DNA of 64,000 bases from Clostridium scatologenes (GTDB taxonomy: Bacteria; Bacillota; Clostridia; Clostridiales; Clostridiaceae): NCBI RefSeq assembly GCF_000968375.1, contig NZ_CP009933.1:4154001-4218000 (forward strand), read 5' to 3'. The notes beneath the pieces were generated by a model. It was not told where the DNA came from. It saw nothing but the letters and a program-made list of their open reading frames with translations, and ran no database searches. Below, piece by piece: positions 43,656 through 51,799 of the stretch. The translations under genes and the position numbers were made by a program. Position 1 is the first letter of the stretch. Every line of letters starts with the position of its first letter.

Positions 43656-46094
43656 ATGGGGAACTATGGTACTAACATTGATGAAAAATGGCAAAACAAA
43701 TGGGAAGAGTCCGGAATTTATAAATTCGATGAAAATAATCCAGGAGAAAAACTTTATACCCTTGAGATGTTCTCTTACCCATCAGGAAGTAAACTTCATG
43801 CAGGACATTGGTTTAACTATGGGCCTGTAGATTCTTGGGCTAGAATGAAGAGAATGCAGGGTTTTAATGTATTCCAGCCTATGGGTTTTGATGCCTTTGG
43901 ACTTCCTGCTGAAAACTATGCAATAAAAACAGGAATACATCCAAAAGATTCTACTCTAAAAAATATTGAAACTATGGAAAAACAACTAAAAGCCATGGGA
44001 GCCATGTTTAATTGGGAAAATGAAGTAATTACATGCATGCCAGATTATTACAAATGGACTCAATGGGTATTTTTAAAGCTTTATGAAAAAGGCTTAGCTT
44101 ACAGAAGTGCTGCACCTGTAAATTGGTGTCCTAGTTGTAATACAGTTTTAGCTAATGAACAAGTAGTAGAGGGTGCTTGCGAAAGATGTGGTACTGAGGT
44201 TATAAAGAAAAATTTAACACAATGGTTTCTTAAGATTACAGATTATGCCGAAGAATTGCTACAGGATCTAAATAAATTAGATTGGCCTGAAAAAACTAAA
44301 GCTATGCAGAGACACTGGATTGGTAAATCAAAAGGTGCCGAAGCCATTTTTAAAGTAGATAAATCTTCTATTGAATTTAAGGTATTTACAACTAGAGTAG
44401 ATACTCTATTTGGTGTAACTTATGTAGTTTTAGCGCCTGAAAATGATCTAGTTGATGGACTTACAACTGGTGAATATAGAGAAACAGTAGCTAAATATAA
44501 AGACGATGCTAAAAAACAATCAGATATAGAAAGACAGTCTATCACAAGAGAAAAAACTGGAGTATTTACAGGATCATATGCTATTAACCCTATAAATGGC
44601 AGAAAAGTTCCTATCTGGGTTGCTGATTATGTTTTAAATACTTATGGTACAGGCGCAGTTATGGCAGTTCCTGCTCATGATGAAAGGGATTTTGCATTTG
44701 CTACAAAATATAATCTTCCAATAGAAAGAGTTATTGAAGGAGGAGATTCTCTTCCATATACTGGCTATGGTAAAATGATTAATAGTTCAGAATTCAATGG
44801 TCTTTCTGGTGAAGAAGGTAAAGAATCTATAGTAGAAAGACTTAAAGGTATGAATCTTGGTGGCTGGAAGGTTAACTATAGACTAAGAGACTGGTTAGTT
44901 TCAAGACAAAGGTATTGGGGTGCTCCTATTCCTATAGTATATTGTGAAAAATGTGGAACAGTAGCTATACCTGAAGAAAATCTACCAGTTGAACTTCCAT
45001 ACGATGTTGAATTTTCACCTGACGGAAAATCTCCTTTATCAAAATCACCTGAATTTATAAATACAACTTGTCCTAAGTGCGGTGGACCTGCTAAAAGAGA
45101 AGCTGATACTTTAGATACTTTTGTATGTTCTTCATGGTATTATTTAAGATATCCTGATAATAAAAATTCAGAAAAAGCTTTTGATACTGAAAAAATAAAT
45201 AGACTTCTTCCTGTAGATATGTATGTAGGTGGACCGGAGCATGCATGTATGCATCTTTTATATGCTAGATTTATAACTAAAGCATTAAGAGATATGGGAT
45301 ATTTAAACTTTGATGAACCTTTTCTATCATTAAGGCATCAAGGATTAATCCTTGGTCCAGATGGCTTAAAAATGAGTAAATCAAAGGGAAACACTATATC
45401 ACCAGATGATTATATTAAAGAATTTGGTTCAGATGTATTTAGAATGTATCTTATGTTTGGATTTGACTATTCAGAAGGTGGAGCATGGAGTGATGATGGT
45501 ATAAAATCCATAGGAAGATTTGTAGATAGAATTGAAAGAATTCTAACTTCTTGTAGAGAAATAATTAATGACTCTGAAAATAACAAAACTTCATTAGATA
45601 AAGCTGAAAAAGCATTAAACTATGTAAGACATTTTTCTATAAAATCTATATCAGAAGATGCTAGCAAATTCCAATTTAATACTTCTATAGCAAGACTTAT
45701 GGAATATACAAATGCTCTTTCTAAATATTTATCTGAGGATGCAAAAAACGCTGCTTTCTTAAAAGATGTTATAGTTGATTTTATAAAGCTTATTGCACCT
45801 TTTGCTCCTCATTTTGCAGAAGAACAATGGAATCTTTTAGACATGAATTTTTCAATATTTAATGAAAAATGGCCTGAATTTGATTCTAACGCATTAATAA
45901 AAGATGAAATAGAGATTGCAATTCAAGTTAATGGAAAAGTAAGAGCAAAAATAAATATAGCTACAGGCCTATCTGATGACGAAATAAAAGAAATCATTCT
46001 TAATAATGATGAAGTGAAATCCTTGATCAAGGATAAAGAATTAAAAAAAGTTATAGTTGTTAAAGGTAGACTTGTAAACATAGTTGTAAAATAG
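43656..46094 (+). CDS. leuS: Leucyl-tRNA synthetase
   Basis: The 812-residue class I synthetase charges tRNA-Leu. The HIGH-type motif is HAGH in PSGSKLHAGHWFNYGP (about 42-57), the zinc ribbons show CPSC...CERCG and CEKCG...CPKCG, the CP1 editing domain lies at about 220-410, and KMSKS is intact (LKMSKSKGN). Length is normal. The start at 43656 (MGNYGTNIDEKW) has AGGAGCG before it; an in-frame ATG six codons upstream has none. A T-box controls it. Confidence 0.98.
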   Translation: MGNYGTNIDEKWQNKWEESGIYKFDENNPGEKLYTLEMFSYPSGSKLHAGHWFNYGPVDSWARMKRMQGFNVFQPMGFDAFGLPAENYAIKTGIHPKDSTLKNIETMEKQLKAMGAMFNWENEVITCMPDYYKWTQWVFLKLYEKGLAYRSAAPVNWCPSCNTVLANEQVVEGACERCGTEVIKKNLTQWFLKITDYAEELLQDLNKLDWPEKTKAMQRHWIGKSKGAEAIFKVDKSSIEFKVFTTRVDTLFGVTYVVLAPENDLVDGLTTGEYRETVAKYKDDAKKQSDIERQSITREKTGVFTGSYAINPINGRKVPIWVADYVLNTYGTGAVMAVPAHDERDFAFATKYNLPIERVIEGGDSLPYTGYGKMINSSEFNGLSGEEGKESIVERLKGMNLGGWKVNYRLRDWLVSRQRYWGAPIPIVYCEKCGTVAIPEENLPVELPYDVEFSPDGKSPLSKSPEFINTTCPKCGGPAKREADTLDTFVCSSWYYLRYPDNKNSEKAFDTEKINRLLPVDMYVGGPEHACMHLLYARFITKALRDMGYLNFDEPFLSLRHQGLILGPDGLKMSKSKGNTISPDDYIKEFGSDVFRMYLMFGFDYSEGGAWSDDGIKSIGRFVDRIERILTSCREIINDSENNKTSLDKAEKALNYVRHFSIKSISEDASKFQFNTSIARLMEYTNALSKYLSEDAKNAAFLKDVIVDFIKLIAPFAPHFAEEQWNLLDMNFSIFNEKWPEFDSNALIKDEIEIAIQVNGKVRAKINIATGLSDDEIKEIILNNDEVKSLIKDKELKKVIVVKGRLVNIVVK

Positions 46095-46095
46095 T

Positions 46096-46120
46096 AATAG
46101 AGGGCTCACAGCCCTCTATT
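46096..46120. terminator. Bidirectional terminator between leuS and the alarmone synthetase gene
   Basis: AATAGAGGGCT pairs with AGCCCTCTATT around a 3-base loop. It lies two bases past the leuS stop and overlaps the stop codon of the convergent gene at 46116. Confidence 0.75.
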
Positions 46121-46904
46121 TGTACATTTCAAGAACTTTTTCTGTATTTCTTAATAAATTAGCAAGTTCAAATACTTCTCCTTCTTCTATAAGCTTATTT
46201 AATTGATTTTGATATCTTTTAGCCTCTGAAAACTTACCCATAGATGATAGCGTCAATATATTATTCATTATATCTGAAACAAGGCTTGACTTTACTTCAA
46301 ACAACTTTTGAGCATCCTTTATTTCATCTTTTATTTCAAGCATTTGTTCATCTAGCTGAAAGGCAGCATCACCAGCACTTTTTAATTTTAACTTTATATT
46401 ATCTGGTATTTCATGCTTATATTTATAATTAAGAGAATGTTCTATAGTTGCCCAAAAATTCATTGCTAAAGTTCTTATTTGAAATTCTGCTAAAATATCT
46501 TTTTCACCATCTGCCATATTTACAGGATATTTTATAACAACATGATAACTTCTATAACCACTTTCTTTCACGTTGGTTATATAGTCTTTTTCATATAGTA
46601 TTTGCATATCCTTTCTTCCTCTTATTATTTCAACAACCTTTTCAATATCATCAACAAATTGACACATAACCCTTATACCTGCTATGTCCTCTATTTCGTT
46701 ATCTATTCTATCTAAAGGTATATTAAACTTATTAGCTTTTTCTAATATACTAGATATTTCTTTTACCCTTCCCGTAACAAATTCTATAGGCGAATATTCA
46801 TTCTTCCTTCTATATTCCTTTCTTATACTTCTAAATTTAACTTTTAATTCTTCAACTGCTTGCTCATAAGGTATTAAAAATGCCTTCCATTCCCCTATAG
46901 CCAT
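46116..46904 (-). CDS. Small alarmone synthetase (RelQ type)
   Basis: The 262-residue protein contains only a (p)ppGpp synthetase domain and lacks the HD hydrolase and TGS/ACT parts of full-length Rel. Motifs are IEFVTGRVKEISSILEKA, DIEDIAGIRVMCQFVDDI, KESGYRSYHVVIKYPV and AEFQIRTLAMNFWATIEHSLNYKYK. C-terminal helices (about 190-260) fit tetramer assembly as in RelQ. GGGGTGAGC precedes the ATG. It is probably expressed under stress; no regulatory element is visible. Confidence 0.92.
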   Translation of the reverse strand: MAIGEWKAFLIPYEQAVEELKVKFRSIRKEYRRKNEYSPIEFVTGRVKEISSILEKANKFNIPLDRIDNEIEDIAGIRVMCQFVDDIEKVVEIIRGRKDMQILYEKDYITNVKESGYRSYHVVIKYPVNMADGEKDILAEFQIRTLAMNFWATIEHSLNYKYKHEIPDNIKLKLKSAGDAAFQLDEQMLEIKDEIKDAQKLFEVKSSLVSDIMNNILTLSSMGKFSEAKRYQNQLNKLIEEGEVFELANLLRNTEKVLEMYK

Positions 46905-47056
46905 ATGCGCTCACCCCTATACAGTAGATTTGATGTAATCATTTCTTATATTATACTACTACTTTTGTTATTTATAACTAAAATAATATAATTTAATTAG
47001 TTTTTTTGATATAATAATTTATATGAAATCTTTTAGATGATGAAGGAGATGTTCCA

Positions 47057-47941
47057 ATGTCAAAAAATATATTTTCCGGTTTGGAAGATTTAGGGTTTGA
47101 TGATATAGATGAAATAGATTTGTACCATACAAAAAAAGAACAAATAAAAAAAGAAGAAATACTTCACTTAACCGATGAGGAAAAGCAAAGAAATTTATTA
47201 TATAATCGTGAGGTTACATGTCCTGTTTGTGATAATGTTTTTAAAACTAAAGCAGTTAAAACCTCAGCTGCTAGAATTTTAAGAAAAGATTCTGATTCAT
47301 TCATTATATTTGATGTTATAAATCCTTATTTTTATGATGTATGGATTTGTAACAAATGTGGATATGCTGCAATGAAAAGAGACTTTAATAAAATAAGAAA
47401 CTCTGAAACTGAACTAGTAAAGGAAAAAATTAAACCCAAATGGCATCCTAAAACTTATCCAGACGTGTATAATGTAAACATAGCTATAGAAAGGTTTAAA
47501 CTTTCTTTATTAAATTATTACGTAATAGATGCAAAAGCTAGTAAAAAAGCAATGAATTGCTTAAAGATAGCTTGGATGTATAGATTATTAAAAGACTCTG
47601 AGAATGAGACTACATTCTTAAAGCAAGCTTTAGAAGGCTTTAATTCTGCTTATTTTAATGAAGGTTTTCCTTTATATAATATGGATAAGTTCACTTCCAT
47701 GTATATCATAGGAGAATTAAATAGAAGACTAGGAAATAATGATGAAAGTTTAAAATGGTTCAGTCAAATAATAACTGCTCCAGGTGCTCCTTCAAAGCTT
47801 AAAGATAAAAGTAGAGATCAAAGAGACTTGATAAAAGAAGCTGAAGACTTGGAAAAAAGTGCTGATAAGTCAAATGCTGATGAAACTCCTATAAAAGAAG
47901 AAAAACCTAAAAGAGGATTTTTTTCAAAATTTTTCAGTTAA
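47057..47941 (+). CDS. DUF2225 zinc-ribbon protein
   Basis: The 294-residue protein has two Cys pairs that form a zinc ribbon (CPVC at about 55 and CNKCG at about 98, with a conserved YFYDVWICNKCGYAA stretch), followed by a TPR-like helical region (about 140-260) and a Lys/Glu-rich tail. It matches DUF2225, present across Firmicutes, function unknown. GAAGGAG precedes the ATG. It is a single gene. Confidence 0.88.
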   Translation: MSKNIFSGLEDLGFDDIDEIDLYHTKKEQIKKEEILHLTDEEKQRNLLYNREVTCPVCDNVFKTKAVKTSAARILRKDSDSFIIFDVINPYFYDVWICNKCGYAAMKRDFNKIRNSETELVKEKIKPKWHPKTYPDVYNVNIAIERFKLSLLNYYVIDAKASKKAMNCLKIAWMYRLLKDSENETTFLKQALEGFNSAYFNEGFPLYNMDKFTSMYIIGELNRRLGNNDESLKWFSQIITAPGAPSKLKDKSRDQRDLIKEAEDLEKSADKSNADETPIKEEKPKRGFFSKFFS

Positions 47942-47953
47942 CACATTTACTAA

Positions 47954-48001
47954 AAATATTAGCTCTAACATATACCTGAAAAACTATTAGAGCTAATATT
48001 T
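47954..48001. terminator. Hairpin between convergent DUF2225 and phosphoesterase genes
   Basis: AAATATTAGCTCTAA pairs perfectly with TTAGAGCTAATATTT around an 18-base loop. A T-rich tract follows on the plus strand. Confidence 0.6.
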
Positions 48002-48035
48002 CTGTTACTAAAAGCATATATAAATTTTTAAAAAG

Positions 48036-48737
48036 CTATAATACTTTCTCTTCTAAAACCTTTATAGGATTAAAATTTAAATAATCCGCTGATGTAACAA
48101 TATATTGAATTCCATCCACTTCTCCTTTTACAGCCTTTGATAAAGATGCTCCATGCAAATGTCCATATATAACAAGCTTTACACCATATTCTTTAAATAT
48201 ACCAACAAATCCAGAATCCATATTTTTATCATATACAGGAGGATAGTGAAGCATAACAATAAAATTGTTGAATCCAGCTTTTACAGCGCTGTCCAAAGAT
48301 AGCTTCAATCGTCCAAGTTCTCTTTTATATATTTTTTCATCATGAGCTGAAAAATTATCTCCTCCTGGATATACCCATCCTCTAGTACCACATATAGCAT
48401 AATCTCCATATGCAAAAAAATTATTTTGTATAAATTTCATATCTTCATACATTTCATTTAATTTCGTAATACTTACCCACCAATAATCATGATTGCCTTT
48501 TACCATAACTTTTGTACCTGGAAGTTTATGAATCCATTCTAAATCTTGTATTCCATTTTCTATTTTCATAGACCAAGATATGTCACCTGCTATAAGTACT
48601 ATATCCTCTTTCTTTATCTTTTCAATCCAATTACTTTTAATTTTTTCATCATGCTGAAACCAGTTTTCACCAAATATATCCATCGGCTTATCACCATTCA
48701 AATCTAAATGCAAATCAGATATTGCAAATAATGCCAC
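48036..48737 (-). CDS. Calcineurin-like metallophosphoesterase
   Basis: The 233-residue protein has the metal-binding motifs in order: ISDLHLD (residues 6-12), LIAGDISW, VKGNHDYWW, MLHYPP and IYGHLHG. This is the YkuE/YmdB-like phosphoesterase class; the substrate is unknown. The start is GTG at 48737 with GAAGGTGG upstream, overlapping the region just after the ylqH-like stop, so the two genes probably share a transcript. Confidence 0.9.
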   Translation of the reverse strand: MALFAISDLHLDLNGDKPMDIFGENWFQHDEKIKSNWIEKIKKEDIVLIAGDISWSMKIENGIQDLEWIHKLPGTKVMVKGNHDYWWVSITKLNEMYEDMKFIQNNFFAYGDYAICGTRGWVYPGGDNFSAHDEKIYKRELGRLKLSLDSAVKAGFNNFIVMLHYPPVYDKNMDSGFVGIFKEYGVKLVIYGHLHGASLSKAVKGEVDGIQYIVTSADYLNFNPIKVLEEKVL

Positions 48738-48748
48738 CCAACCACCTT

Positions 48749-49012
48749 CTATTTTCCCATATTTTTATCTACATCCATTACATAAGCTATTACCTTCGCC
48801 ACTGCATCATACAACTCAAAAGGAATGGAATCTCCTACATCTAAACTGCTCAAAAGATCTGTGAGCTCTTTATCATATACTATTGGTACATTAGCCTTTT
48901 CTGCATTTTCTATTATTTTATCTGCAACATATCCCATTCCTGCTGCAGTTACAACAGGCGCTTCATACCCCTGTTCATATCTTAAGGCTGCAGCTTTTTT
49001 CCTTTTATCCAT
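48749..49012 (-). CDS. FlhB C-terminal-domain homologue (YlqH-like)
   Basis: The 87-residue protein matches the cytosolic C-terminal domain of the flagellar export switch FlhB (APVVTAAGMGYVADKIIENAEKANVPIV, IPFELYDAVAKVIAYV), but it lacks the membrane part and the self-cleaving NPTH motif. B. subtilis YlqH is the same kind of stand-alone domain. It follows a FliK-like gene as ylqH follows ylqG. GAGAGGTGG sets the ATG at 49012. The role outside flagella is unknown. Confidence 0.87.
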   Translation of the reverse strand: MDKRKKAAALRYEQGYEAPVVTAAGMGYVADKIIENAEKANVPIVYDKELTDLLSSLDVGDSIPFELYDAVAKVIAYVMDVDKNMGK

Positions 49013-49108
49013 AATAACCACCTCTCAATTAATAAGGGGATTTGAAATATTATAATATATATTATAAAGCGTAAAACCTACATTGTAAATTAACTTAATA
49101 CTTTAATC

Positions 49109-50779
49109 TTAAACCTTCCTGTCTATTAATCCTAAGTTATCATCTTGAAAAAATTCTCTACAATTTACAATATTAACTTCTTGTTTCCTTTCATTTACAT
49201 ATATATTTAAATTATACCCTATATCCATTAGTCCATTAAAAATACGATCTTTTCCATTATCCAATAGCTTAATCCACGGACCATCGCACTTTATATTTAT
49301 ATCCATATTATAATTATTTACCTTTATATAGGCATCCACCACACCCATATTATTTGTATTAACAGACGCTGCTATTTTTACATTAGTAGAATCTATTTTC
49401 TTACCTTTTTTTCTTTCATCTTTTATCATAAGTTTACACTGATATTCTGAATTGTCTACATTTAAAGGTAAATCCATATAATAGTATGAATTTGACATAG
49501 TATTAAAAATTTTGAAGTCATTCATATTCTTATCTAAAACTTGCGCAATATTGCTAAATGCTTCTAATTTGGTATCACTGCTTTTTTCTAATACTCTTTC
49601 TATTATACTTTTCATTTCTTGAGTTTTTTCATTTATCTGTTCTTTTATAGCCTTTGCAATATTATCTACAATTTTTTCTTTATCATTTATATTATTTTTA
49701 CTTACATAATTCTTAATTTCCTTTTCAATAGTTTCGCCTGTTTCTATGTCTTTATTTGTTATAGTATTTTTAATTTCATCTGTACTTTGCTCTTTAACCT
49801 TATTTTCTATTTTAACTGCAGCATTATTATTCTCTAAGTTTCCTTCTCCATTTTTTACATTACTATTAGTCACACTTTTATTATCATTTATACTTTTATC
49901 ACTATTTATGTTTTTGCCTTGATTTTCAGTTGTATTTATATAATTATTGCTTTGTTTATATGTTACATTTTCAGAACTATTCTCTACTATTTGTTTTCCT
50001 TGTTCAGCATTAATATAAATTTTTTCACTTTTCACATTTCCTTCAGGTTGCTTTTGTATATTATCCTTTAAAACCTGTTGCTCTATATTTTTAATTTCCT
50101 TATATAAATTTCCTGGTTTCTTGAACATATCATTAAAACTTTTAATATTATTCTCTGTCAAATCAATATTATTTTCTGCAAAAATAAGTATTTGATCTTC
50201 TGAAAGGTTTTTCAATTGATTAAAAAAACTTTTTAATGTGCTTTTAATCTCTTGACCCTTAAGACTATCTGGAAGTACATTTTTACTTTGTATGTACTTA
50301 CCTATAAATGCGTTTTCCTCTTCTGGATTCTGTTTTATTTTATCCATAAAATCTACTATAGTTTTCATATTTGATATATTTTCTTTAGTTAAAGGCATCT
50401 CATGCTTTATCATCTTATTTAGAAGAGGATAGTCTTCCTTATCTACATTAATACTTTTACTTTTCAATAAAAAATCTATAGAATCCTCTTCTGTGTTATT
50501 TTTTTTGTTATCCGGATTTAATATTTTTAATTGAAGCTTTCCATCTTCAAAGCCTTCTACTTGAAATCTCATCAAGCTTTGTGGTAATATATCTACACCA
50601 TTTTGAATTTTTGCTGAAAATTGCCATCCATCCAAAAGTTTTAATAAAACTTCTCCTGTTAATTTATCCAAATTCATAATTCTAGCTGCAAAATTTTGTC
50701 CAACTTCAAAGGATAATTTACTAAACATTCTCTTGGTATTAACATTATAGGTACTATTTATATTCCATATACCTGCCAT
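49109..50779 (-). CDS. FliK/YlqG-like hook-length-control-type protein
   Basis: The 556-residue protein has an N-terminal part (about 1-90, VGQNFAARIMNLDKLTGEVLLKLLDGWQFSAKI), a long polar helical region, an Asn/Lys/Ser-rich stretch (about 240-340), and a C-terminal FliK-like domain (about 430-545, MDLPLNVDNSEYQCKLMI and LDNGKDRIFNGLMDIGYNLNIYVNERK). The layout and the adjoining FlhB-C gene match ylqG-ylqH. AGGAGGTGAATACT sets the start at 50779. No flagellar structural genes are in the window. Confidence 0.7.
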   Translation of the reverse strand: MAGIWNINSTYNVNTKRMFSKLSFEVGQNFAARIMNLDKLTGEVLLKLLDGWQFSAKIQNGVDILPQSLMRFQVEGFEDGKLQLKILNPDNKKNNTEEDSIDFLLKSKSINVDKEDYPLLNKMIKHEMPLTKENISNMKTIVDFMDKIKQNPEEENAFIGKYIQSKNVLPDSLKGQEIKSTLKSFFNQLKNLSEDQILIFAENNIDLTENNIKSFNDMFKKPGNLYKEIKNIEQQVLKDNIQKQPEGNVKSEKIYINAEQGKQIVENSSENVTYKQSNNYINTTENQGKNINSDKSINDNKSVTNSNVKNGEGNLENNNAAVKIENKVKEQSTDEIKNTITNKDIETGETIEKEIKNYVSKNNINDKEKIVDNIAKAIKEQINEKTQEMKSIIERVLEKSSDTKLEAFSNIAQVLDKNMNDFKIFNTMSNSYYYMDLPLNVDNSEYQCKLMIKDERKKGKKIDSTNVKIAASVNTNNMGVVDAYIKVNNYNMDINIKCDGPWIKLLDNGKDRIFNGLMDIGYNLNIYVNERKQEVNIVNCREFFQDDNLGLIDRKV

Positions 50780-50848
50780 AGTATTCACCTCCTTTTTATT
50801 ATCGTATGTAAATAAAAAAAAATCCAGAGTTACCTGGATTTTTTTATA

Positions 50849-51472
50849 TTAATTATTCTTTGCAAATTCTCTCCTATTGCTTTTTTCTTGATGAAGAATT
50901 GGAGATACACTTTTATACATTACAAATGTTAAACAAGATAATATTACTCCTTTAATTAAGTTAAATGGCATAATAGCTAAAACCACAAAACTATTTAGGT
51001 CTTTTATATTTGGATTTATCTTGTTACCCATTGCTACTATAGCACTTATAGGGAAATGAAGTACTGCTTCATATAGAGGCAATAATATAAAATAATTTAA
51101 AACACTAGCTACTAATGACATTGCAACTGTTCCTATAGCTAAACCAAATATAGCTGTTCTTCTACTTTTATTCTTATTATAAATATATCCTGCTACTACT
51201 ACTAAGATTGAGCCTACTGCAAAGTTTGCTAATTCTCCTATAAAAGCTGTTCCTCCAACAAATAAACCATGAAGTAAATTCTTTAAAAATTCTATAGATA
51301 TACCTGCTACAGGTCCCAATGCAAAAGCTCCTACTAAAGCTGGCAAATCGCTTATATCGATTTTTAAGAAGCTTGGAAATAATGGTGTAGCTATTTCTAT
51401 AAACATAAGTATAAATCCGATTACCCCAAGTAAAGATACCTTTACTAGTCTGTTTAATTTTTCGTTTTTCAT
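50849..51472 (-). CDS. ribU: Riboflavin ECF transporter S component
   Basis: The 207-residue membrane protein has about six helices. It starts VSLLGVIGFILMFIEIATPLFPSFLKIDISDLPALVGAFALGP, the S-component signature for riboflavin uptake, and contains the GELANFAVGSILVVVAGYIY segment. RibU works with a shared EcfAA'T module encoded elsewhere. GGAGGATGG precedes the ATG at 51472. An FMN riboswitch with terminator lies upstream, confirming the vitamin. Confidence 0.93.
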   Translation of the reverse strand: MKNEKLNRLVKVSLLGVIGFILMFIEIATPLFPSFLKIDISDLPALVGAFALGPVAGISIEFLKNLLHGLFVGGTAFIGELANFAVGSILVVVAGYIYNKNKSRRTAIFGLAIGTVAMSLVASVLNYFILLPLYEAVLHFPISAIVAMGNKINPNIKDLNSFVVLAIMPFNLIKGVILSCLTFVMYKSVSPILHQEKSNRREFAKNN

Positions 51473-51549
51473 TTTTTACCATCCTCCAATTAAATCTAAA
51501 AACTTAAAATAAATTCATCTTCTTTGGAATTTGATGTATAAGTATAAAC

Positions 51550-51575
51550 AAAAAAACCTGGTATATAATACCAGG
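51550..51575 (-). terminator. Terminator of the FMN riboswitch leader
   Basis: CCTGGTAT pairs with ATACCAGG around a 3-base loop, followed by seven T on the minus strand. It lies between the aptamer and ribU. Confidence 0.85.
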
Positions 51576-51597
51576 GCGAATAAACATTATACTTTAT

Positions 51598-51706
51598 CTT
51601 CTTTCATCCAGACTTTACTGTCGGCTTCGGAATCACACCGAATCATACCTATTAAGGCTCGCGGGCTATACCGCCGGTGGGGAATTTCACCCCGCCCTGA
51701 AGACTA
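51598..51706 (-). promoter_or_regulatory. FMN riboswitch (RFN element)
   Basis: The minus strand shows the conserved blocks TTCAGGGCGGGGTGAAATTC, CCCACCGGCGGTATAGCCCG, CGAGCC, GGTGTGATTCCGAAGCCGAC and AGTCTGGATGAAAGAAG, the full FMN aptamer. High FMN should end transcription before ribU. Confidence 0.97.
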
Positions 51707-51729
51707 ATTTTATTAACTTTTATGTTTAT

Positions 51730-51758
51730 ATTATAGTACAAGTTTTTTTTAAATTCAA
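51730..51758 (-). promoter_or_regulatory. Promoter of the FMN riboswitch-ribU transcript
   Basis: TTGAAT (51758-51753), 17-base spacer, TATAAT (51735-51730) on the minus strand. Confidence 0.75.
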
Positions 51759-51799
51759 GTAATATAACAAAATAATTCAAACATATTATTTCCTAATAA

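Noticed and set aside
51177..51482. Reading frame within ribU on the same strand
   Set aside because: It is a shifted frame of the 5' end of ribU; the ribosome binding site and protein family support ribU only.
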